The notes under the pieces are model-generated. The model saw only the letters and a list, made by a program, of their open reading frames with translations, was not told the DNA's origin and ran no database searches. From positions 1 through 11,164 of the forward strand of contig JAAZAQ010000255.1 in assembly GCA_012514225.1 (NCBI GenBank): a stretch of 11,164 nucleotides of DNA, given 5' to 3'. The stretch comes from Clostridiales bacterium. GTDB lineage: Bacteria > Bacillota > Clostridia > Christensenellales > Aristaeellaceae. Numbering within the stretch: position 1 is the first letter of the stretch; every line of letters starts with the position of its first letter. A program made the position numbers and the translations under genes. Shown one piece after another: positions 5,946 through 11,164 of this stretch.

Positions 5946-7202
5946 TCAGCCGGCGGCGTTGCCGCCGGCCTTCGCTTTTTCCGCTCCGGCGCCCTCCAGC
6001 CGGTCCAGCAGCGACAGGCGCAGCAGGTCGAAGGCGGCCTGCGCCGCGGCGACGCGGTAATAATCCGCCCCGCGGCTGGGCAGCGTCTGCGCGTAGCGGC
6101 GCGTCTCCCCCGGCAGCGACACCGCACAGGCCGCCTGGGTGCCGGACAGGGCGGTGACCAGGCAGACCTCCGTTCCCAGCGCCGCCTTCGCCTTTTCCGC
6201 CAGGAGGGCGCAGGCGTCGGCCGGGCTTTCCGGCAGGGTTTCCCCGGGCGCCGCCAGGGCGGTCAGCGCATCCATTGACGGCGCGGACAGGCAGGGGCCG
6301 CACACCGCTGCGCCGCCCCGGGCGGACTGCAGGCGCAGCGCGGCAAGACCGCCCCCGCCCGCCTCCAGGAAGGAGGCCTTGTACCCGGCTCTTGCCAGCA
6401 GCTCCGCGACCACTGTCTCCAGGTCCGGCACGTCCACGCCATAGGCGTGGCGGCCCAGGCGGGCGAGCGTCTCCCGGACGGCCGGCTCGGTCAGTTCCAG
6501 GGCCTCCTCCCGCGTTTTGGCCCGCGCGGTCACGCGCACCATCGCCTCGCCCTCCCTGGCATAGGGCGCGAGGGTGGGGTTGACCCCGTCCCGGATGAGG
6601 TCAGCCAGCATCTCCTCCATCCGCGACTCGCCCAGGGAGACCACCCGCACCACGCGGGAAAGCAGGACGCTGCCGGAGAACTGCCGCAGGAAGGGGACGA
6701 CCAGGTTGTCGAACATCGGCCGCATTTCCCGGGGCGGACCCGGCATCAGGACGGCGGTGTGCCCGTCGTCGTCGAACACGATGCACCCCGGCGCGGTTCC
6801 TTGCGGGTTCTTCAGCAGGATGCCGCCCTCGGGCAGCAGCGCCTGCTTTTCGTTGCTGGGCGGCATGGGGCGCCGGGTCAGCGCGTAGTAGCCCCGGATT
6901 TCCGCCAGCGCCTCCGGGTCGTGCCGCAGCTCCCGCCCAAAGCAGGCGGCGACGGCTTCCCGGGTCAGGTCGTCGGAGGTCGGCCCCAGCCCCCCCGTGA
7001 ACAGCAGGATTTCCGCCCGCCCCATGGCGGCTTTGATGGCCTGCTTCATGCGCTCCAGGTTGTCGCCCACCACGGTCTGCACGTACAGGTCCAGCCCCAG
7101 CCGGGACAGCCCCTGCGCCAGGTACTGCGCGTTGGTGTTGAGCACGTCCCCCAGCAGCAGCTCCGTGCCCACGCAGATGATTTCGCAGCGTTTCCGGTCC
7201 AT
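5946..7202 (-). CDS. cinA: CinA family protein with degenerate NMN-deamidase domain
   Basis: This 418-aa cytosolic protein combines an N-terminal molybdopterin-binding-like COG1058 domain with a C-terminal CinA/PncC domain. In the family, the first hydrolyses ADP-ribose or related dinucleotides and the second deamidates NMN in NAD salvage. The N-terminal domain looks intact: IICVGTELLLGDVLNTNAQYLA (8-29), LLFTGGLGPTSDDLTREAVA (66-85) and VLMPGPPREM (151-160). The C-terminal domain is eroded. The usual AESxTGG catalytic motif reads LEAGGGG (279-285), lacking the Ser and Thr, and the usual TGIAGP reads TALSGT (350-355). The ATG at 7202 has AAGGAA upstream and fits the family N-terminus. The frame is open for another 530 codons upstream, but that stretch is antisense to the binding-protein gene and is not coding. 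It has its own promoter, divergent from the ABC transporter. Confidence 0.92.
   Translation of the reverse strand: MDRKRCEIICVGTELLLGDVLNTNAQYLAQGLSRLGLDLYVQTVVGDNLERMKQAIKAAMGRAEILLFTGGLGPTSDDLTREAVAACFGRELRHDPEALAEIRGYYALTRRPMPPSNEKQALLPEGGILLKNPQGTAPGCIVFDDDGHTAVLMPGPPREMRPMFDNLVVPFLRQFSGSVLLSRVVRVVSLGESRMEEMLADLIRDGVNPTLAPYAREGEAMVRVTARAKTREEALELTEPAVRETLARLGRHAYGVDVPDLETVVAELLARAGYKASFLEAGGGGLAALRLQSARGGAAVCGPCLSAPSMDALTALAAPGETLPESPADACALLAEKAKAALGTEVCLVTALSGTQAACAVSLPGETRRYAQTLPSRGADYYRVAAAQAAFDLLRLSLLDRLEGAGAEKAKAGGNAAG
5949..5980 (+). terminator. Rho-independent terminator for DUF6054 gene inside the 3' end of cinA
   Basis: GCCGGCGGC (5949-5957), a GTT loop and GCCGCCGGC (5961-5969) form a 9-bp perfect stem. 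Plus-strand CTTCGCTTTTT follows, ending in five Ts at 5976-5980. It lies within the last codons of the convergent cinA gene, which encode AKAGGNAAG. Confidence 0.6.
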
Positions 7203-7224
7203 TTCCGTTCCTTCCGCCTTCCTT

Positions 7225-7239
7225 CGGCGCGACGCGCCG
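7225..7239. repeat. Inverted repeat at cinA transcription start (putative operator)
   Basis: CGGCGCG-A-CGCGCCG is a perfect 7+1+7 dyad. It covers the predicted cinA start point and lies between the TATAAT box and the start codon. It shares the CGCG-N-CGCG core with the dyad at 7348-7360. Confidence 0.4.
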
Positions 7240-7244
7240 GGGCC

Positions 7245-7273
7245 ATTATAATCCATCTGTTGCCCTTTGGCAC
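7245..7273 (-). promoter_or_regulatory. Probable cinA promoter
   Basis: On the minus strand a perfect TATAAT (7250-7245) is preceded, at 17 bp, by GTGCCA (7273-7268), a 4/6 match to the -35 consensus. The predicted start near 7238 leaves a leader of about 36 nt. Confidence 0.5.
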
Positions 7274-7297
7274 CGCCGTTCCAAACCGCCGTTCGCC

Positions 7298-7326
7298 TTG
7301 ACAGGGGCGCGCCGGGCAGATATGAT
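7298..7326 (+). promoter_or_regulatory. Strong sigma-A promoter of the sugar ABC transporter operon
   Basis: A perfect TTGACA (7298-7303), a 17-bp spacer and TATGAT (7321-7326, 5/6) make this the best promoter in the window. The spacer holds the palindrome GGCGCGCC (7306-7313). The predicted start near 7333 gives a leader of about 56 nt. Confidence 0.8.
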
Positions 7327-7347
7327 TTCCCCGGTACAATCGGTATA

Positions 7348-7360
7348 ACCGCGGCGCGGT
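7348..7360. repeat. Inverted repeat in transporter leader (putative operator)
   Basis: ACCGCG-G-CGCGGT is a perfect 6+1+6 dyad located about +15 to +27 relative to the predicted start. A repressor bound there would block transcription. Odd-length GC-centred dyads of this kind suit several sugar-regulator families, but no regulator gene is in the window. Confidence 0.45.
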
Positions 7361-7388
7361 AAACAAGGGATGAGGGAGGATTCTTTTC

Positions 7389-8684
7389 ATGAGGAAACTG
7401 GCTTCTCTTCTGCTGGCGGCGCTTTTGCTGCTGGGGCTTGCGCCCCTGGCGGGCGCGGAAAAAGTCATCGAGCTGGACATGTATTTCCCCGTGTCGGTCG
7501 GCGGCGGGCCCGACGCGCTGATTTCGGCGCTGTGCGAGCAGTTCCACGCGGAGAATCCCGGCATCAAGGTCAACCCGGTATACGCCGGCTCCTACGCGGA
7601 TACGCGCACCAAGGTGCTGGCGGCCATTCAGGGCAATGACGTGCCCGCGGTCGCGCTGATGTTCTCCATCGACCTGTACCAGCTCTACTCCATGGGCGTG
7701 CTTTTTGACTACGATTCCTTTGCCACCACGCCGGAAGACCAGGCCTGGCTCAACGGCTTCTACCCCGGCTTCATGGAGAACAGCCGCCTGGGCGGGAAGA
7801 CCTACGGCATCCCCTGGCAGCGCTCCACCATCATCATGTACTACAACAAGGACCTCTTCCGCGAAGCCGGCCTCAACCCGGACGCCCCGCCCCAGAACTG
7901 GACGGAGCTGGCGGAGTTTGGGAGCAAGCTCGTCAAGAAGGACGCCAACGGCCAGACGGTGCGCTACGGCGTGCAGATTCCCTCCGACAAGGCCGGCTAC
8001 GCCTACTGGATGCTGCAGACCTTCACCCTCACCCAGGACGGCTTCAACCTCATGAGCGACGACGGCACGGAGGTCTACTTCGACAACCCGAAGACCATCC
8101 GGGGGCTCGAGTTCTGGAAGAGCCTGAGCGACCAGGGCATCCAGGCGCCCGGCACCGCCAAGTGGTCCACCACCGTCAGCGATTTCCTGGAGCAGAAGGT
8201 GGCCATCATCTACCACACCACCGGCAACCTGACCAACGTGCGCAAGAACGCCACCTTCGACTTCGGCACCAGCCGGCTGCCGGCGGACACCTCCTTCGGC
8301 TCCCCGACTGGCGGCGGCAACTTCTACCTGTTCAAGGGCGTGCCGGAGGAACAGACCCAGGCCGCGGTCACCTTCGTCAAATGGATGACCAACAACCCCG
8401 AGCGCGTCGCCCAGTGGTCCATCGACACCGGCTACGTCGCGACCCGGCCGGAGGCTTATGACACCGCGCGGATGATCGAGTACACCGAGGGCTTCCCCTC
8501 CGCGCTCACGGCCCGGGACCAGCTGGAGTTCGCCAAGGCGGAGTTCTCCGTCTACGACCAGGGGGCGGTGCAGGACATCCTGGACACCGCCATCGAGGCG
8601 GCGATGACGGGCAACAAGACCCCCGCGGACGCCCTGAAGCAAGCCCAGCAGGAGGCGGACGCCATCCTCGCCGACTATCGCTGA
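7389..8684 (+). CDS. Extracellular sugar-binding protein of CUT1 ABC transporter
   Basis: This 431-aa family-1 solute-binding protein captures a carbohydrate outside the membrane and delivers it to the two permeases encoded next. Seen: a signal peptide (MRKLA, hydrophobic core 5-20) with likely cleavage after AGA (23); ALCEQFHAENPGIKVNPVYAGSY (47-69, with the typical 'F...nPgikV' pattern); GKTYGIPWQRSTIIMYYNKDLFREAGL, the classic hinge-side motif; NWTELAEFGSKL; and AVTFVKWMTNNPERVAQWSIDTGYVATRPEAY near the C-terminus. There is no lipobox cysteine, unlike most Gram-positive binding proteins. Aromatic side chains (YWMLQ, WKSL, WSTT) would suit sugar stacking. It is the first gene of the operon, with a strong promoter and a GAGGGAGGA ribosome binding site. 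The UgpB/MalE-like fold does not tell which sugar or glycerophosphodiester is bound. Confidence 0.93.
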   Translation: MRKLASLLLAALLLLGLAPLAGAEKVIELDMYFPVSVGGGPDALISALCEQFHAENPGIKVNPVYAGSYADTRTKVLAAIQGNDVPAVALMFSIDLYQLYSMGVLFDYDSFATTPEDQAWLNGFYPGFMENSRLGGKTYGIPWQRSTIIMYYNKDLFREAGLNPDAPPQNWTELAEFGSKLVKKDANGQTVRYGVQIPSDKAGYAYWMLQTFTLTQDGFNLMSDDGTEVYFDNPKTIRGLEFWKSLSDQGIQAPGTAKWSTTVSDFLEQKVAIIYHTTGNLTNVRKNATFDFGTSRLPADTSFGSPTGGGNFYLFKGVPEEQTQAAVTFVKWMTNNPERVAQWSIDTGYVATRPEAYDTARMIEYTEGFPSALTARDQLEFAKAEFSVYDQGAVQDILDTAIEAAMTGNKTPADALKQAQQEADAILADYR

Positions 8685-8693
8685 CGTACCTTT

Positions 8694-8730
8694 TCCCGGC
8701 TGCCGGCGACCCCGGCAGCCGGGGACTTGT
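8694..8730 (+). terminator. Intra-operon hairpin (attenuator or 3'-stabilising stem)
   Basis: CCCGGCTGCCGG (8695-8706) and CCGGCAGCCGGG (8712-8723) form a perfect 12-bp stem with a CGACC loop, followed by ACTTGTTT. The weak U-tract suggests partial termination or protection of the upstream message. Either would give more binding protein than permease, as is common in such operons. Confidence 0.65.
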
Positions 8731-8760
8731 TTAAAATCCCCTGTGAACGGAAGGTATGCG

Positions 8761-9660
8761 ATGACCGACCTGCGGCTCAAGACCGATTCCGCCAAGAAAT
8801 GGCGGACGACCTATCTGGCCTGGGGGCTGCTGCTGCCCTCGGTCGCCTTCCTGTCGGTGTTCACGCTCTACCCCATCGGCTACAGCGCGTACATGAGCCT
8901 GTTCAAGAACAACATGTCCACCTTCGCCACGGGGCCCCAGTATATCGGTCTGAAGAACTACGTGGACCTGTTCACGCGGGACGCCGTGTTTTCCAAGGCC
9001 TTCACCAACAACCTCATCATTGCGGCGGTCACCGTGCCGCTGTCCATCGCCCTGGCCGTCGCCATGGCGATTTTCGCCAACCGGGTCAAAGCGGGCAAGG
9101 GCGCGGTGCGCGTCTCCTTTTTCTACCCCACCCTGCTGCCCATGGTCGCCGTGGCCAACATCTGGCTGTTCATCTATACGCCCATGTACGGCCTTCTGGG
9201 CTCCTTCAACCCCAACTGGCGCTTCCTGGACAACGTGAATACGGTGCTGCAGGCGATGATCGTGATGCTGGTATGGAAACAGGCCGGCTACGTGATGATT
9301 TTCTACATCGCGGGCCTGCAGAACATCAACCAGGAGCTGTACGAGGCGGCCCGGATCGACGGGGCGAACGCCGGGCAGATGTTCCGCCGGATTACCTGGC
9401 CGCTGCTCCGGCCCACGACCATCTATGTAACCATCATCACCCTGACCAACGCCTACAAAATGGTGGACCATCTCTATATCATGACCAAGGGCGGCCCGGA
9501 CAACGCCTCCAACATGCTGCTGTTTTACGTCTACCAGAAGGCCTTCGACCAGTCCAACACCGGGGTGGCCTCCGCTGTCACCGTCATCCTCATCGCCATC
9601 CTGCTCATCGCCACCTCCGTGCACTTCTTCACCCAGGACCGTCGGACGTTCTACGCGTGA
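8761..9660 (+). CDS. Sugar ABC transporter permease, MalF/UgpA type
   Basis: This 299-aa inner-membrane subunit forms half of the transport channel. Seen: a first transmembrane helix at about 18-40 (LAWGLLLPSVAFLSVFTLYP), a short extracytoplasmic loop with the family pattern 'YIGLKNYVDLF' (61-71), further helices around 82-106, 119-140, 161-184, 218-235 and 266-290, and the EAA loop ELYEAARIDGANAGQMFRRITWPLLRP (192-218, read in two parts), which docks on the ATPase. An in-frame GTG at 8743 exists but has no ribosome binding site. The ATG at 8761 has GGAAGG upstream and gives the usual short N-terminus, so it is preferred. It lies 76 bp after the binding-protein gene, with the hairpin between, and 10 bp before the second permease. 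Confidence 0.93.
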   Translation: MTDLRLKTDSAKKWRTTYLAWGLLLPSVAFLSVFTLYPIGYSAYMSLFKNNMSTFATGPQYIGLKNYVDLFTRDAVFSKAFTNNLIIAAVTVPLSIALAVAMAIFANRVKAGKGAVRVSFFYPTLLPMVAVANIWLFIYTPMYGLLGSFNPNWRFLDNVNTVLQAMIVMLVWKQAGYVMIFYIAGLQNINQELYEAARIDGANAGQMFRRITWPLLRPTTIYVTIITLTNAYKMVDHLYIMTKGGPDNASNMLLFYVYQKAFDQSNTGVASAVTVILIAILLIATSVHFFTQDRRTFYA

Positions 9661-9670
9661 GGGGGCGGGC

Positions 9671-10525
9671 ATGACCACTGCTGCAAGGTCGGAAAAGACC
9701 GGTTCGGTCAGCCGGTGGACGTTTGGCCGGGTCATGGCCTATCTGTTTATGTACCTGCTGGCGGCGCTGTGCGCCATTCCGCTGGTGTGGCTTGTGCGCA
9801 CCGCCTTCATCCCGGAGGCGTTCGCCCTGGACTTGTTCGGGTTGCACTGGCCGACGCTCAACAATTTTGCGCGCGTCTGGAACGCCGCGCCCTGGGGGGC
9901 GTACTACCTCAACACCCTGCTCATCGTGCTGGGCGTCCTGGCCAGCCAGTTCGTCACCATTACCCTGGCGGGCTACGCCTTCGCGCGGCTGGACTTCCAC
10001 CTGAAAAACACGCTCTTCGTGCTTTTCCTCACGCAAATCATGATTGCGGCGGACGTGCTCATCCTGCCCAATTACAAGACCATCTCCTCCTTCGGCTTGA
10101 GCAACACGCTGCTGGGCGCGATGCTGCCCTTTTTCGCCTCGGCCATGGGCACCTTCCTGATGCGCCAGACCATCAAGACCATCCCCTATGAGCTGGAGGA
10201 GGCCGCGAAAATCGACGGCAGCAGCCTGATGGGCACCCTCGTGCGCATTTACCTGCCCCTGCTGGTGCCCACCTTCATCGCCCATGGGCTCATCGCCGCC
10301 TCCTACCAGTGGAACAACTTCCTCTGGCCGCTCATCGTCATCAACTCGGTCGCCAAGCGGCCGCTGACCGTCGGCCTGGCCATCTTCGCCCAGAGCTACG
10401 AAACCGGCGCGCAGTGGAGCGACGTGTGTTCGGCCACCTTCCTGGTGGTGGCTCCGCTGATGCTGCTGTTCCTGGTGTTCCAGAAGCGTTTCATCGAGTC
10501 CTTCGCCTACAGCGGCATCAAATAG
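9671..10525 (+). CDS. Sugar ABC transporter permease, MalG/UgpE type
   Basis: This 284-aa inner-membrane permease pairs with the MalF-type subunit. Seen: an N-terminal helix at about 22-43 (MAYLFMYLLAALCAIPLVWL), the typical 'WPTLNNFARVWN' (60-71), 'YYLNTLLIVLGVLASQFVTITLAGYAFARLDF' region (78-109), LPNYKTISSFGLSNTLLGAMLP (132-153), the EAA loop ELEEAAKIDGSSLMGTLVRIYLPLL (174-198), the SYQWNNFLWPLIV motif and the ending FIESFAYSGIK. All features of the CUT1 family are intact and the length is normal. The start has a G-rich GGGGG sequence just upstream and lies 10 bp after the previous stop, so the two permeases are tightly linked. No ATPase gene follows: a terminator and then a sigma factor do. 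An unlinked MsmK-like ATPase is therefore expected to energise the system. Confidence 0.94.
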   Translation: MTTAARSEKTGSVSRWTFGRVMAYLFMYLLAALCAIPLVWLVRTAFIPEAFALDLFGLHWPTLNNFARVWNAAPWGAYYLNTLLIVLGVLASQFVTITLAGYAFARLDFHLKNTLFVLFLTQIMIAADVLILPNYKTISSFGLSNTLLGAMLPFFASAMGTFLMRQTIKTIPYELEEAAKIDGSSLMGTLVRIYLPLLVPTFIAHGLIAASYQWNNFLWPLIVINSVAKRPLTVGLAIFAQSYETGAQWSDVCSATFLVVAPLMLLFLVFQKRFIESFAYSGIK

Positions 10526-10551
10526 CGCGGCGGCTTTGCCCGCGCGCGTCC

Positions 10552-10578
10552 CCGCGCCCGCCGTGGCGCGGTTTTTTT
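10552..10578 (+). terminator. Rho-independent terminator of the ABC transporter operon
   Basis: CCGCGCC (10552-10558), a 6-nt loop and GGCGCGG (10565-10571) form a 7-bp GC stem followed directly by seven Ts (10572-10578). It lies 27 bp after the MalG-type stop and closes the operon before the sigma-factor gene. Confidence 0.88.
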
Positions 10579-10653
10579 CTGGGTTCCCCCGGATTCTGCG
10601 CGTTTTGTCAGATTTCGGGTTCCCGCGCGTCCTGTTGACAGGGAGGTGAGCGG

Positions 10654-11145
10654 ATGCTGGAGGCGGAGCGGATGTACCGGGCTTATTACCCGGAGGTCTA
10701 CGGCTACGCCCTGCGCCTGTGCGGGGACAAGCCCCTGGCGGAGGACCTGTGCCAGGAGACCTTCCTGCGCGCATTGGACGCCTTGCCGGGCTTCAAGGGG
10801 GAATGCCCCCTGCCGGCCTGGCTCAAGCGCATCTGCCGCAACCTCTTCTACTCACACCTGCGCCGTCAGGGCCGCGTCATCCCGGTGGCCGAGGTGCCGG
10901 AAACGGGCGAAGGCGGCGACCCCCAGGAACAGGCGCTGCTGCGCCTCACGGGCGAGCGCGCGCTGGCGGCGGCGCTTTCGCTGGAAGAGCCCTACCGCTC
11001 GGTCTTCCGCTTGCGGTTCTGGGGCGGCCTGCCCTACCGGGACATCGGCAGGATGCTGGGCAGGGGGGAAAACTGGGCGTGCGTCGCCTTTCACCGGGCG
11101 CGCGCCCGCATTCGGGAACGGCTGGAGGATGAAGATGGAACGTGA
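10654..11145 (+). CDS. ECF-type RNA polymerase sigma factor
   Basis: This 163-aa protein is an extracytoplasmic-function sigma factor that directs RNA polymerase to a small regulon, usually in response to envelope or redox stress. Seen: region 2 at about residues 7-72, including YRAYYPEVYGYALRL (8-22), the core-binding stretch AEDLCQETFLRAL (29-41) and PAWLKRICRNLFYSHLRR (54-71); a short variable linker (72-100); and region 4 at 102-156 with VFRLRFWGGLPYRDIGRMLG (117-136) and NWACVAFHRARARIRERL (140-157), the helix-turn-helix that reads the -35. The ATG has the ideal GGGAGGTGAG site upstream. The last 11 bases overlap the next gene, which looks like its anti-sigma factor. No convincing self-recognised promoter could be picked out in the 75 bp between the upstream terminator and the start. 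Confidence 0.93.
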   Translation: MLEAERMYRAYYPEVYGYALRLCGDKPLAEDLCQETFLRALDALPGFKGECPLPAWLKRICRNLFYSHLRRQGRVIPVAEVPETGEGGDPQEQALLRLTGERALAAALSLEEPYRSVFRLRFWGGLPYRDIGRMLGRGENWACVAFHRARARIRERLEDEDGT

Positions 11146-11164
11146 ATGCGGATTGATTCAGGAC
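11135..11164 (+). CDS. Probable anti-sigma factor, first 10 codons only
   Basis: An ATG at 11135 overlaps the sigma-factor stop by 11 bp, has GGAGG six bases upstream, and reads MERECGLIQD before the window ends. A Cys followed by I/L-I/V-Q/R-D close to the N-terminus is the usual opening of zinc-finger anti-sigma proteins that go on to 'LLPLY' and a single transmembrane helix. The position after an ECF sigma gene supports this, but ten residues cannot prove it. Confidence 0.6.
   Translation, partial: MERECGLIQD

Noticed and set aside
7203..8795. Long minus-strand open frame (about 530 codons) running upstream of cinA
   Set aside because: It lies antisense to the well-supported sugar-binding protein gene and shows no family motif. 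The translation is Gly/Val/Arg/His-rich low-complexity sequence typical of antisense frames in G+C-rich genes. CinA begins at the ATG at 7202.
10635..10640. TTGACA just upstream of the sigma-factor gene as a -35 box
   Set aside because: The matching -10 would fall inside the coding region and no such hexamer is there.
8731..10774. Two long minus-strand open frames (334 and 381 codons) over the permease genes
   Set aside because: Both oppose genes with clear CUT1 permease motifs, and their His/Gln/Gly/Arg-rich composition is characteristic of antisense reading.
1..11164. CRISPR array, tRNA, insertion sequence or attachment site
   Set aside because: No spaced direct repeats, cloverleaf-like sequence, transposase or integrase motif was seen on reading the window.

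Overview
The window (11,164 bp, G+C-rich, roughly two thirds by eye) looks like chromosomal DNA from a high-GC member of the Bacillota, probably a Clostridia/Christensenellales-type gut anaerobe. The basis is family content (DUF6054, DUF5655, an ECF sigma factor with an 'ECGLIQD'-type anti-sigma start, a CUT1 sugar transporter without its own ATPase) together with strong GGAGG ribosome binding sites and recognisable sigma-A promoters. The taxonomic placement is an inference. I see no tRNA, rRNA, CRISPR array, insertion sequence or phage gene.

Layout, left to right. (1) 1-1706, minus strand: an operon of a four-helix membrane protein of unknown function followed by a xylulokinase-like FGGY sugar kinase whose C-terminus leaves the window. 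(2) 1707-1844: a divergent promoter region carrying a perfect 10-bp inverted repeat. (3) 1845-3311, plus: a secreted caspase-like (C14) protein with an intact His/Cys dyad, an EF-hand-like calcium loop and a C-terminal FlgD-type Ig domain. (4) 3313-3396: two hairpins, the second a 14-bp perfect stem, separating it from convergent cobO (3433-3960, minus; cobalamin adenosyltransferase). (5) 4045-4925, plus: a DUF5655 protein translationally coupled to a Cys-type glutathione peroxidase. (6) 4933-5418, minus: a two-helix membrane protein. (7) 5549-5890, plus: a DUF6054 protein. (8) 5946-7202, minus: cinA, whose C-terminal NMN-deamidase domain has lost its catalytic motif. (9) 7389-10525, plus: a CUT1 carbohydrate ABC importer (binding protein, MalF-type and MalG-type permeases) with a textbook promoter and a strong hairpin between the binding-protein gene and the permease genes. 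(10) 10654-11164, plus: an ECF sigma factor overlapping the first codons of a probable anti-sigma factor.

The genes do not form one pathway. The sugar importer and the sugar kinase could both serve pentose or related sugar use, but they are 6 kb apart and on opposite strands. The most unusual items are the secreted caspase-FlgD-Ig protein with its divergent, dyad-bearing promoter region and conflicting start signals, the catalytically degenerate CinA, a binding protein with no lipobox, and a pair of CGCG-N-CGCG dyads between cinA and the transporter. Long antisense open frames, some over 300 codons, occur over most genes and are a by-product of the G+C-rich codon use.
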